Assembly (NCBI RefSeq): GCF_963662255.1
Contig: NC_085047.1
Coordinates: 13,818,347-13,882,346, forward strand
Source: Cinclus cinclus
Lineage: Eukaryota; Chordata; Aves; Passeriformes; Cinclidae
Length of the DNA stretch: 64,000 nucleotides
Reading direction: 5' to 3'
The notes below the pieces were generated by a model that had not been told where the DNA came from, ran no database searches, and worked only from the letters and a program-made list of their open reading frames with translations. The position numbers and the translations under genes were made by a program. Of this stretch, positions 1-10,538 are shown one piece after another. Numbering within the stretch: the stretch's first letter is position 1; each line of letters begins with the position of its first letter.

Positions 1-158
1 AAAAGAGCAGACATACTGCTGTAGTCACAAACTAAATGGAATTTTAACAGGATATTTAAATCAAAAGTTTCCTCCTCATGAGGTTAAAAATGTGATTGGC
101 AGTGATTTTTTTATGGCCAGGAAGTACCTCTATTTTCCCCATTCTACAAAGACAGACT
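1..158. other. unique AT-rich sequence
   Basis: No gene, repeat or motif recognised before the first CR1 fragment. Confidence 0.6.
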
Positions 159-558
159 CACAGAATCGTTTGGGTTGGAAAGGATTTAAAAAATCATGCA
201 GTTTCAACATCCCTGCCATGGGCAGGGACACCTTTCACTAGACCAGGTTCCTCAGAAATCCATTCAAGCTGACCTTGAACACTCACAGGGATGGGCCATC
301 CACAGATTTTCCGGGCAATCCATGCCATGGCCTTATCACCCTCACAAGAAAGAATTTTTTTTCCCCCATATCTAATCTAAATCTACTCACTGTCAATTTT
401 GAAACTGTTCCCCTTTGTTCTATCACTCCAGTCCCTTGTAAAAAGTCTCTTACCATCTTTCTTGTCAGCTCCCTTCAGGTACTGGAAGGCCACAGTTTGG
501 TCAGCACAATGACAAACAATCCCAGTTCTCTCAGCCTTCCTTGATAGGAGAGGTGCTC
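159..558 (-). mobile_element. CR1 LINE 3' fragment, minus strand
   Basis: The plus strand opens with the reverse complement of the avian CR1 3' end (CACAGAATCG then TTTGGGTTGGAAAGG). It continues through the usual reverse-orientation landmarks: CCATGGGCAGGGACACCT, ACTAGACCAGGTT, the CR1 TTGAACACT segment, and near 525-556 CTCAGCCTTCCTTGATAGGA. Only the last few hundred bases of the element are present, with internal deletions compared with the usual CR1 tail. There is no coding capacity. The open frame on the other strand here is an artefact of the repeat. Confidence 0.93.
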
Positions 559-3389
559 AACCTGAAATGGCTGAAAGCCATTAGACTGCAGGTGTTTTGC
601 AGTCCACTGACAGATATTGTTTTTGGGAATCAAGACATAATGTCTAGTTTTGATTGGGTGCGTTCCTGCAATAATTTAACTTATTGAATCATTTAGCCTC
701 TATAAAACTAAAAGCATACTACTTTAATATGTCCTTACTTTGCATGTAATATAAAATTAAATACATTCTAACAAAAAATATTATTTTCTGAAAACTTAGT
801 CTCCAGTATACTTTTTGAAAGTGAATATAAGAATATAAGACTATAAGAACAAATAAGTTATTTCCAGGTGAATTTTCCTGTAGTTTTAAAAATCTTGTCC
901 TAACTGTGGTAATAAATTTGCATGTGTCATGATACCCTAAAAGAATTTAATTCATAGAATGTATGTTTTAAAATTGTTAAAAAATGTTCTTTTCTCTTCT
1001 TTTAAATAAAATTCTGGAACATTACATGTTGAAAATACTTTTTAAAATGCTATTGAAAACATACTCAGTTATCAAATTAATAACTAGATTGGCAAAAATG
1101 TTTTGGGAGCTGTGGATAAATGTGCTGTACAGTATCCAACTGAAATAATTTTATTTTAATGAGACTACCAAGAAGTCATAAATTAATTTCATTTCATGTT
1201 TGAAGTCACATTCACATTACTGTTATCTAGTAGTTCATTTGTGTTCAAGGTTCATTCAGAGAATTACATTTAAAAGAGGAAAATAACTCCACAGAGCTAC
1301 AAAAATTATTTTTTTCCTTTTTCCTTATTTTATCCAGAATGTAAATTTACTGAAATGCATATGATGTTCAGTTAATACCAGGACATTAAAAGAACTGAAA
1401 TGGGCAATGAAGACTGTAAGGTCAAAATGTTCACTTTTCCTTTCACATTAATTGACCAATTAAAAACAAAATAATAGGACCATGTTAAGATATCAATTTC
1501 TTTAGCAAATTCTAAAACATTTATTTCCAAAGCATTCAGAATGAACATAAAGCATGGAGTCAAAAAGCTTTTGAGGCCCCAATTATATGATACACAGGAT
1601 AGATCTCCTGCTGCAGTGATTAACCAAGGAGAAATGTTGGGATCGTACAGAGACAGAAATTATGATGAAGTTAAAGTCCTGAGACCCAGTGAGTTTCATT
1701 TGGTGTCACTTTAGGGTGAGTGTAATCGTGTTTAGTCAGCTCTGATCTATAAAAGGAGCAGAGTAGGGCCAGAGCTGTACTTCTGGCCTCTTTTCAATGC
1801 GCTGTGTATTTACAGATGCCAACTAAACCTTTCCTTTCCTCTCTCTTAACTTCCCCAGAAAATATTTTTCTTAAAAGAGACCTTTGGAGATGTCAGTGCC
1901 CCCAAGTGGCTTCCAAGCATGCTGGAACATATTCTCACCTGCTTCTGTTTGTTTGCTGAAGGATCCAAGTGCTTCAGTAATACCGAGCCTTGAAATACTC
2001 TCACGTATTTTATTGCTACAAGTTGCCCTAGTAAAAACAGCAGAACTAGTTGTGCTGAAAATGTCAATAAGATGTTCTCCAGATTGGTTTGAAAACATTG
2101 TGGCTGCTATTTGTTGCATAAGGCTCATTTTTTTTTTCCTAGAGAAAACTATGTCTGTGTGTATGATGATAAAAGAGGGAGACAGTGGGGAGAAGAGACT
2201 GAGAGAGGGAGTGACATAGATACATGCTCTGCACAGTCAGAAAAGTGCTTTTTGCAGCCTTGAACCATTGAATTTACCAAATGAGTTCTCTAAGATTTTA
2301 TGCTCCCTTTCATACGTTGAAAGTCATAATTAAGGTTGTTTGTGTTTGCAGGGGCACACGATTCAGTTTGTTCAGTTTGCAGTTCAGTTTAAGAAACGAA
2401 AAGCACATATATAATCCATAAGCATCCTAGACACTTCCCTTTTTTCAGGATGAGACCTGAGCAGTGGACAGAAAATAAAATAATCATCATACCTATTTGT
2501 CAGTCAAACTAATTTTGATTTGCAATATTTCTTCCTAAATGCAAAGCAGAGGAGCTGTGAGTAACTTTTTAAGTATTCAATCAAAATTCTCAGAGCACAA
2601 AGTGCCATTGTTAACTTTTTGCTGAGTAAAACTCTTCTGACCATATGCTCATACTTCAGACTGCAGGAATGTTTTAAGAGCAGGAGCAAAAGCAAATCTA
2701 TTAAAACATTGCAAATAAAGCCTAAAAGAGACAACAATGATGATACAGTTTGATTCAGGAGTTGGCGTTGTTTGGCACACCTCTTGCTTTCTGTACAGTT
2801 CTGTCTTGCCTAAGGGAGATAAGAGACTCTTTCAAACATTGTTTTTGCCATCTGTGCACTTTGCAAGCTTGAATAAAGACTCAGAGATACCAACACATTT
2901 TGATGTAAACCAAAGCCTGCATTATTACAAACACTCAGAAATCATAGACCTACTAGATTCCTCCTCTAAATTATAAATGCTAATAAAACTACCTCTGGGA
3001 TGTTTTATAAGAACTGATTTTCTTCCTCAGTCTCTAAGAAATACCTGACCCTGAAATAACTTAATACAAAGGAATTCTTGGAATGTTCAAAAGCCACATG
3101 AGCTCTTCTGATTTTGAATTTTAGGTAAAACACCAAGCTCTGAAGGAGTCTCAACAAACCTCAGGGTTTTGGTAATGCTGCTTTTGCAAAATGACTTCTA
3201 AGACGCATTGCTATTTCATTATGCAAGTGTGGTTTGTAAGGGTGTTTCCAAAATGCAATGCCCCTTGGACCTAGACGGGCTGAAGCAGTAAATTTTGTGA
3301 TATTCAGTAAGGACAAATGAAAAATTTTCTAGCTGGGAAGGAATATATTTTTTTTTTCTTTTTTTTCAGTAAATATTGGTTTAGACACC
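559..3389. other. unique AT-rich sequence, no gene seen
   Basis: Long unique stretch with only short chance open frames on both strands. The one segment that stands out is about 1560-1860, which has an LTR-like look and a TATA motif and is listed separately. A minus-strand open frame at 1871-2128 looks fairly protein-like but I do not recognise it and see no support for it as an exon. Confidence 0.55.
1748..1756 (+). promoter_or_regulatory. TATA-box-like motif in a possible old LTR
   Basis: TATAAAAGG lies in a slightly GC-richer segment (about 1680-1860) that ends in a pyrimidine-rich run and CCCCAG. The arrangement (TATA, then about 100 bases of C/T-rich leader) resembles the U3/R part of an avian retroviral LTR. 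I could not find paired TG/CA ends or a target-site duplication. It may be a degenerate LTR or a chance TATA sequence. Confidence 0.25.
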
Positions 3390-3945
3390 CAGCCAGGCAG
3401 AAGCTCTGCTGAAAAGGCTCTGGGGTCTGAGCTAACAGCAAGCTGAGCATCACTCAGCCAAGATAACCAGTTCTGTCCTAGGAAATTGAGGGGAAGGATT
3501 ATCCCTGTCTACCCAGCACCCTGCATCCTTCAAATCCTGGTTCCCCTGTACAAGAAAGGCAAATGGGGACATATGCAAGACATTTGGGGCTGGACCACTG
3601 GCCCTATGAGAAGAGGCTGAGCTTCTGAGGCTCAGTGAGCCTGAAGAAAAGCTAACTTCAGGAAGTCCAACTTTGTGTCCCTCTCAAGAGTGCCAGGGAG
3701 AGCCAGGAAGAATGTTTGTCCTGTGAACAAATAACATGGGAATAAATTGAAACAAGGGTCGTTCTCACTGGATATAAGAAAGTTTTTCCACCCTGAGGGC
3801 AGTGAAGCATTTGAGCTGACTTCTCAGAGAAGTTTTTCAAGACTATTTGTTTAAGCTCTGAGCAGACTGGTTTTCTATCTGGCTCTGCACTGGGCAGGAT
3901 GTTGGACTTGAAGGCCTCCTGGAGGCCCTTTGGGACCAAGCAGCT
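3390..3945 (+). mobile_element. old CR1 LINE fragment, plus strand
   Basis: The order of recognisable CR1 segments is: AAAAGGCTCTGGGG near 3412; AGCAAGCTGAGCATCA near 3438 (the CR1 segment that normally reads 'aa-ctgaacatgagcca'); GGATTATCCCTGTCTACC near 3496; CCCCTGTACAAGAAAGG near 3543; GAGAAGAGGCTGAGCTTC near 3609; and the tail TTGGACTTGAAGGCCTCCTGGAGG near 3902, which matches the subfamily ending in 'ttggactagatgacctcc'. It is divergent and has indels, so this is an old copy. About 0.55 kb of 3' ORF2 and UTR remain. Nothing is coding. Confidence 0.85.
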
Positions 3946-6900
3946 CTTGGGGACTGACCTGGTGAAGAGTGCTGCACTATCGAAAACTCCCCAGCAGTAC
4001 CAAAACTGTGAGTACAGATGCAGAATCTTTCAAAATTACTTTTTGCTTCATTTTGTTGCTGAAAAAATGCATAGACACCTAGGAATTTTCCACTCAGTCC
4101 ATTATGGACAAGACATTTGTAAAGTAGTGCTTCTATTATGTTCAAACACTTGGATCAACTGGTGGAGAACTGAAAGGTATTTTTCTAGGACTAGGGCGGG
4201 AACTGAGGTGGCATAGTCTGTGATTTTCCATTGAAAACATGGGTAAATCTTTTCAAAATGCTAAAAATATTAATGAAAACTGAAGGCTGACCTGACAGCT
4301 AGGATTCAGTTGGCGTTTGTTCAGTAGATATCTGTTATTAGGTGTTTTTCCATTAGGACTTTTCCATTGAAATTCTGGAGTTGTGCCATCACATTCAGTC
4401 GGAGATAATCAAATTGTATGGTACTTCAAGGCCGAATCTCTGTTTCTTGTAAACCTAATGTGATCTGCTATGCTGCATCTGCTATTTGTGAGGAATTTCT
4501 CCTGGAAGCCTTTAATAATGAAAATTTTTTATTGACATAGAAGCTACAGAACAAAGGATTGTGTATATCTTTATCTAGCAGTAATATATATAACAGAGCA
4601 AAGAATAATCTCCCTACATATTTCTTGTCAAGTAATAATATTTCTATATATTTCTCATGTAATACTCTTTTTTTTTAGTATTTCCCAGCATGGTTTCTGA
4701 GACTTTGCCTTGGCTGCTGTATTTTTATTCTCTTATTGCTTCTGGAAAATGCAGACTATCTCAGCATGCTCTCAGCATGTCCTATTTCCCTATGCCTTCT
4801 TTTTGTGGGCCTGACAGCTTTCACTTATAGGTTGTGGGTGGTCCAGTCTCCTACAGTCTTTAAAGTTTAGTAGTTTTGATATCACACCAGGCTCGTGGGA
4901 ATAATGTAGTTCTCCTTCCCTTGTTCCCTCAGCACTTCTTCCATGCTGGGTCAGTTGCTTTCAGCTTCCTCTCTATCCATCTCACGGAATCCCAAACAGG
5001 CACACAGTTTAGTTCCATGAGGAGAGATTTGCTTCATCCGTGGTATTCATGTCAAACTATGTATTTGTGCAACGTCTGATAGTCTCACCAGGACATATAA
5101 GATCAGAGAATAATCAAACAGTGGGAGAATATGTGTGTTTTTAATGCACTTCTGCACTTTGGAAGTGCTGTCTGCAGCCTGCAGAAGCTATACATAACAC
5201 TGAGGTACTACTTAAAGAGATTATATAGATGTGAGCAAGAGTCCAGCCTGATTATTTTCCCTGTAAAATTATAAAATTGGTGAAGAAGATTATGAGCTCT
5301 TGAAAAGGAAGACTGCAGAAAAAATGCAAATACTAGAAATGCTAGGTAAGAAATAACTTGAATTGTAGGTAGGACTGAAATGTTGGACTCAGACATCAGA
5401 AGACTAAGTGAACAAAACTCTTCTAATAATTAAATCATAGCAATGTCTCCAACTGATTTTCTGGGGCCCATCAAATTTAACTAACAAAACTCATCCCTCA
5501 AACAGAAAATAACATAAGTTACAAAGACAGTAGAGGGGTGTCTATTCTTATGAGAAATACACATGAAAACCTGGCAATACAAATGACAAGAAATTTTGAC
5601 CCATAAGGAAGTATTTTGTCAGAATATATAAAAATCACCATGAAAAAGGGTCAAATTAATTAATTATTAATAATAATTATTATAAAAATTTTTGAGTTGA
5701 AATATAAAACAGATTTGTATTTCTTTATGCATTCAATTTGTATGGATTTATGCATTCCTCCATAAACTAAAATTAGAAATTTCAGCTCAAACACTGTTTT
5801 ATTTTTTTTTAGGTCAACTTTGATTATATTGATGAATTAAATTCTCAGCTAGTTAGAGACAGTGGAGTAAATGCTTTAGGCCATCCCCTTTCTCCGGATA
5901 CTGGAGGCTGAGTTCAAAATGTCATAGATGAAGGATGAACTTCAAAAGCATCCTTAGACTCATAGGCTGTCTGACTTTTTTCTTCAAGAAGTTAAGTGTA
6001 GTTTGTCTAATATAACACCTCTAAAGAAAATATAGGACAAAAAACAAGAAACAAAAGGTTTAGCAAAAATTAATAATACTTATCCCTTAAACATCACAGG
6101 GGAAATTGAAATCTTTCAAAACCACTTCTCTTCTGGAGTACTCACCCTGGGCTTTTCTACTGTCTGTGTATATCTACTTCTCAAATCCCACACAGCTCAG
6201 CTGCTCCTGGGCTTCTGTTGTGAATTTTCTACTTTCACTGGGTACAGACCTCTGTGCCAGTGTATTGCCTTCCAGCTGCAGCAACCACATACACCAGTAC
6301 CTCTTCTTCCTACCCTAACTCACAGCACATTTGGTCCATCCTTTTATAGACCATTTTGGTAAACCTATGCCTGTTAAAGTAGGTGTTTCACCTAGTAAAA
6401 TACACTCTGAACTCTGAGCAGTTATTACTCAAAGTAGCTCACTAAAAGCATGCAATTTCCCCAGTACCTATAAATAAACATCCTTAGCAATTGTATTTTT
6501 TTTCCCAGAAGTATTCTGTCTTCTTTGGCTAGGCCTATTTTCTGTCATTCGTTTAAAAAAATGCAGTGGCAGCAACTCTGCATGTGAAAAGGTTGAGGCA
6601 GATATAAGGGTCAGTGTATAAAGGTATAATAAATATGTCCCATGAATTTTCAGATATGATTTGTGTTGTTAATAATTTCTTCTTTTTCACAAAGAAAGTA
6701 GAAAAAATTAAATAAGAAATTAAGAAAAAAGGTGGGAACCCCCACAGATTTTAATGCCTTTAAAATAACAGCATTGTGCAAAAATAGTGATTGACATAAA
6801 TTTTTAAACAGACAGGCTGTAATTTTTTTCATCTAAAAATTCCAAGTGTGTCATCACTGTCATTGACTGACTTAATGATGGTCTGAAAATGGATAAATAC

Positions 6901-8457
6901 AATATCCGAGGAGCAAGAGCATCATACATCTTAATTCAGAAAACTCTTCTGTCTCCCAGTATAACAAGAAAAGTGAAAGGAACAGATTGCATACAACTAG
7001 GCAGAGCTGTATTACTTCACAAAATTAAATGATCATCATGGTACTATGTCAGTTCATGTTGTCGCAATTTACAGAACAATTTCAAAATGAGCAGGTGTGA
7101 CATCAATAAACCACCATGTTACATTTCCCTATGCTTATAAGAAAGTCTCTGCAAAGATCAATTTAGGCATCCTTTTCATGAAAACAGAAGCAGTTTAATG
7201 ACTCCTTCCCCCCGCCCCAAGAAAAGTACTGTAGTGATCCACAACAGTTTTTTACTTTAAAGGTGCCAGTCACTTTGAAACAAAATCATTTGTAACCTTT
7301 CATGCGTTTGAAGTTTCAGATGGTATGTTTCCCTTTGTGATGCTTTTTAGTAGTTGTTTCATACTCATTTGTAATAACAAGAATTACATTTTTCCTAGTG
7401 CAAAGCAAGTGGTGAGTGTATGGTTTTCTCCTATTTGATGATTGATTCTGCAAATCAAGGGAAGTTTCTTCAGGAAACAGCCATCCTATGCTGTTTTGAG
7501 ATCAATTCTTAATCAGAGACAAGCTGCTTTTATTATGTAACATGTAGATTTAAAAATTGAAACATTTGATAAACTGCAGAATTTCAATTTATTGAAATCA
7601 GTATATCAGTCAATGGCTCCAACTCTTGTGTTGGTTTGATCACACAATAAAAGTCTCCACCAGTTGATTCTACTCAGCCCAGGGGACATAAAGAAAACAA
7701 ACAAAGGAAATAGTACCATCTGAATCTTCAAATGCATAAAAGGTCATGAATGATTTCATTTCAAGGTGACTGGCACCTTCAGGAAAAACACTATGGTATA
7801 TCACTGTAGTACCTTTTAGATTAATTCTGCTGCACTTCCAATCACATCTTTAAGCTTCAGAAATCCCTTGTAGGACATTGTATAAATGTGAGCACCATAA
7901 AGGTAGAAAAAGGAGGCAGGCAGAAAAATGGTACAGTTGGACAGCTGGTCTAACCTCTGATGATTACAAGAGTAAATTATGAATTCATGCAAATGAATAG
8001 ACAATAAGAAAAATAATTGAAAGCATGAGGCCTCAGAGAAAAAAAAGGAATAACTTAGATAAAGAATAATGTAAAATTTACAAGAACGGATATATATATA
8101 TATACTGTCTGTCCTCAAAATAATATAAATAACAAATGTAGTAGTTAAAACATTCAGATCTTTCCCTTTAAAGTCACTTTATGGTGTCAAAGGATGAAGA
8201 AAAGGATGAAGAGTTCATGAAAGCATACATATATGGAGCCAGAAAAAAAAAAAAAAAATCTAAAGGAAATATTTTACTTCACAATACCAATGTAGAGACT
8301 TATTGATCAGGGTTTTTTTTCTCTTTTACTTTGGCAGCCACTCAGTCACAATTTCTTTAATGCATTTCTAAGATTCTCTTCTCTCCCTCCATCCTCTGCC
8401 CTTTCTTCTTTCCATTCTTTCCATTTCCCAACTTCCTTACTTCCCTACATACAGATT
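3946..8457. other. unique AT-rich sequence, no gene seen
   Basis: No recognisable gene or interspersed repeat. Small low-complexity items are an AT-rich palindromic patch near 5654-5692, a short TA run at about 8090-8105 and an A run at about 8244-8259. The last 80 bases (about 8374-8452) are strongly pyrimidine-rich, opposite in strand bias to the array that follows. Confidence 0.55.
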
Positions 8458-8966
8458 ATGCCAAGGGATGGAAAGTTTCAGGAAAGTTTCAGGAAAGTTT
8501 CAGGAAAGTTTCAGGAAAGGAAAGTTTCAGGAAAGGAAAGTTTCAGGAAAGGAAAGTTTCAGGAAAGTTTCAGGAAAGTTTCAGGAAAGTTTCAGGAAAG
8601 TTTCAGGAAAGGAAAGTTTCAGGAAAGGAAAGTTTCAGGAAAGTTTCAGGAAAGTTTCAGGAAAGGAAAGTTTCAGGAAAGGAAAGGAAAGTTTCAGGAA
8701 AGTTTCAGGAAAGTTTCAGGAAAGGAAAGTTTCAGGAAAGGAAAGTTTCAGGAAAGGAAAGTTTCAGGAAAGTTTCAGGAAAGGAAAGGAAAGTTTCAGG
8801 AAAGTTTCAGGAAAGTTTCAGGAAAGTTTCAGGAAAGTTTCAGGAAAGTTTCAGGAAAGGAAAGTTTCAGGAAAGGAAAGTTTCAGGAAAGTTTCAGGAA
8901 AGGAAAGTTTCAGGAAAGTTTCAGGAAAGGAAAGTTTCAGGAAAGTTTCAGGAAAGTTTCAGGAAA

Positions 8967-9182
8967 GGAAAGTTTCAGGAAAGGAAAGTTTCAGGAAAGG
9001 AAAGGAAAGTTTCAGGAAAGTTTCAGGAAAGTTTCAGGAAAGGAAAGTTTCAGGAAAGGAAAGTTTCAGGAAAGTTTCAGGAAAGTTTCAGGAAAGTTTC
9101 AGGAAAGTTTCAGGAAAGTTTCAGGAAAGTTTCAGGAAAGTTTCAGGAAAGTTTCAGGAAAGTTTCAGGAAAGGAAAGGAAA
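8967..9182 (+). repeat. 216-bp higher-order repeat, copy 1
   Basis: In units the order is L S L S S L L L S L S, then ten L, then S S S (16 L and 8 S, 216 bp). The next 216 bp (9183-9398) have exactly the same unit order and sequence. This is a perfect tandem duplication above the level of the basic units. Confidence 0.95.
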
Positions 9183-9398
9183 GGAAAGTTTCAGGAAAGG
9201 AAAGTTTCAGGAAAGGAAAGGAAAGTTTCAGGAAAGTTTCAGGAAAGTTTCAGGAAAGGAAAGTTTCAGGAAAGGAAAGTTTCAGGAAAGTTTCAGGAAA
9301 GTTTCAGGAAAGTTTCAGGAAAGTTTCAGGAAAGTTTCAGGAAAGTTTCAGGAAAGTTTCAGGAAAGTTTCAGGAAAGTTTCAGGAAAGGAAAGGAAA
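9183..9398 (+). repeat. 216-bp higher-order repeat, copy 2
   Basis: It is identical in unit order to 8967-9182 and directly adjacent to it. It is followed by L, the 10-bp variant unit, S, L, and then the pure GGAAA block. Identity between the copies implies a recent unequal exchange or slippage event, or an assembly duplication. Confidence 0.95.
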
Positions 9399-9435
9399 GG
9401 AAAGTTTCAGGAAAGTTCAGGAAAGGAAAGTTTCA

Positions 9436-9725
9436 GGAAAGGAAAGGAAAGGAAAGGAAAGGAAAGGAAAGGAAAGGAAAGGAAAGGAAAGGAAAGGAAA
9501 GGAAAGGAAAGGAAAGGAAAGGAAAGGAAAGGAAAGGAAAGGAAAGGAAAGGAAAGGAAAGGAAAGGAAAGGAAAGGAAAGGAAAGGAAAGGAAAGGAAA
9601 GGAAAGGAAAGGAAAGGAAAGGAAAGGAAAGGAAAGGAAAGGAAAGGAAAGGAAAGGAAAGGAAAGGAAAGGAAAGGAAAGGAAAGGAAAGGAAAGGAAA
9701 GGAAAGGAAAGGAAAGGAAAGGAAA
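9436..9725 (+). repeat. (GGAAA)58 microsatellite
   Basis: There are 290 bp of uninterrupted GGAAA, 58 copies, continuing directly from the composite array and ending sharply at GGGGCTTG. It is pure purine on the plus strand, so it can form triplex (H-DNA). Open frames on either strand are repeat artefacts. Confidence 0.98.
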
Positions 9726-10533
9726 GGGGCTTGTTTGGAAATGCCAACCTTTTGAACTCAGAGTATCCTTCTTCCATGCTCTCCTCTACCAATTCAAGAT
9801 CCTTTAAATACCTTTCTTTTTTTACTTTTGATGATATTTCTTTTTCACATTATTCTCTTTCAGAATTGCAATGAAGAGTAAATTCCTAGTTTTTATTTTT
9901 TTTCCTTCAAATTATTCTTAATATTTGGTTTCTTCAGGTAAGACTCCACACCTTATTCTTTTTCCTAAATGCCTGAGACAAAAAGGGCAATGCCACATTT
10001 TTTATGGACCTTAGGGCACTTTTCAGTTTTTCCCCTGATTTCTCTTTTTTGACTACTCAAATTTTCAGTTCCCACTCTTCTATTTGGTCACAATAATTCT
10101 CAGATAATGATGGAAGACCATCATTAAATCAGTGATTTTAAATAGCTGGAAAATATACTGAACTGATTTAGCTCAGATGATGAACTACTCAAGAGTGAAA
10201 AAAGAATTCTTGCTTTATTTGATACTGACATATTTTAATAGCAGGGCAAAAAGACTAATTGTTTTTCATATAACATTGATACAATATAATGACAGAGATG
10301 TCAGATACAGCAGAGAGGTCTTCACTGAAAAAAAATATTGTCTGACTGTAAACCTTACCTTAAAGTTTTTTCATGAGGATTATTATATTAGATAAATGGT
10401 TGAAAACAATTATTTTTTTATTCTTGAATAGACTGAATATTCCTATATATTTTTTTCTTAACAGTTCCAGTTCCTTCTGTTTTCCAGTCATCTTTCTAGA
10501 TCCTTTCAAAACATAGGCAAATCTAAGCCCCTT
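9726..10533. other. unique AT-rich sequence
   Basis: The first 150 bases are T/C-rich. No gene or repeat family recognised. Confidence 0.55.
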
Positions 10534-10538
10534 GGCAT
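10534..10538. repeat. target-site duplication, left copy
   Basis: GGCAT directly before the LTR, identical to 11403-11407. Confidence 0.85.

Larger units (their letters stand above)
8470..9435 (+). repeat. composite 11-bp/5-bp minisatellite
   Basis: The array contains 71 copies of the 11-mer GGAAAGTTTCA (L), one 10-bp copy lacking one T (9410-9419), and 35 copies of the 5-mer GGAAA (S). They are joined head to tail with no other sequence, and the unit sizes sum exactly to 966 bp. S never occurs in runs longer than three here. Because 11 and 5 are both 2 mod 3 and the plus strand has no stop codon in any phase, two plus-strand frames stay open for over 440 codons (repeating G-K-F-Q-E-S-F-R-K-V-S). 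That is a property of the repeat, not a gene. The unit order shows higher-order duplication, listed next. Confidence 0.98.

Noticed and set aside
1871..2128. Minus-strand open frame of 85 codons near the TATA motif
   Set aside because: The TATA motif is on the other strand, no domain is recognisable, and overlapping frames of similar length exist on both strands.
8470..9435. TTTCAG/G in every 11-bp unit resembles a splice acceptor
   Set aside because: No polypyrimidine tract precedes it and there is no gene context. It is a by-product of the repeat unit.
8458..9874. Two overlapping plus-strand open frames of about 450 and 470 codons
   Set aside because: They run through the 11/5-bp minisatellite, which has no stop in any plus-strand phase. 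The peptide is a pure repeat and the frames overlap.
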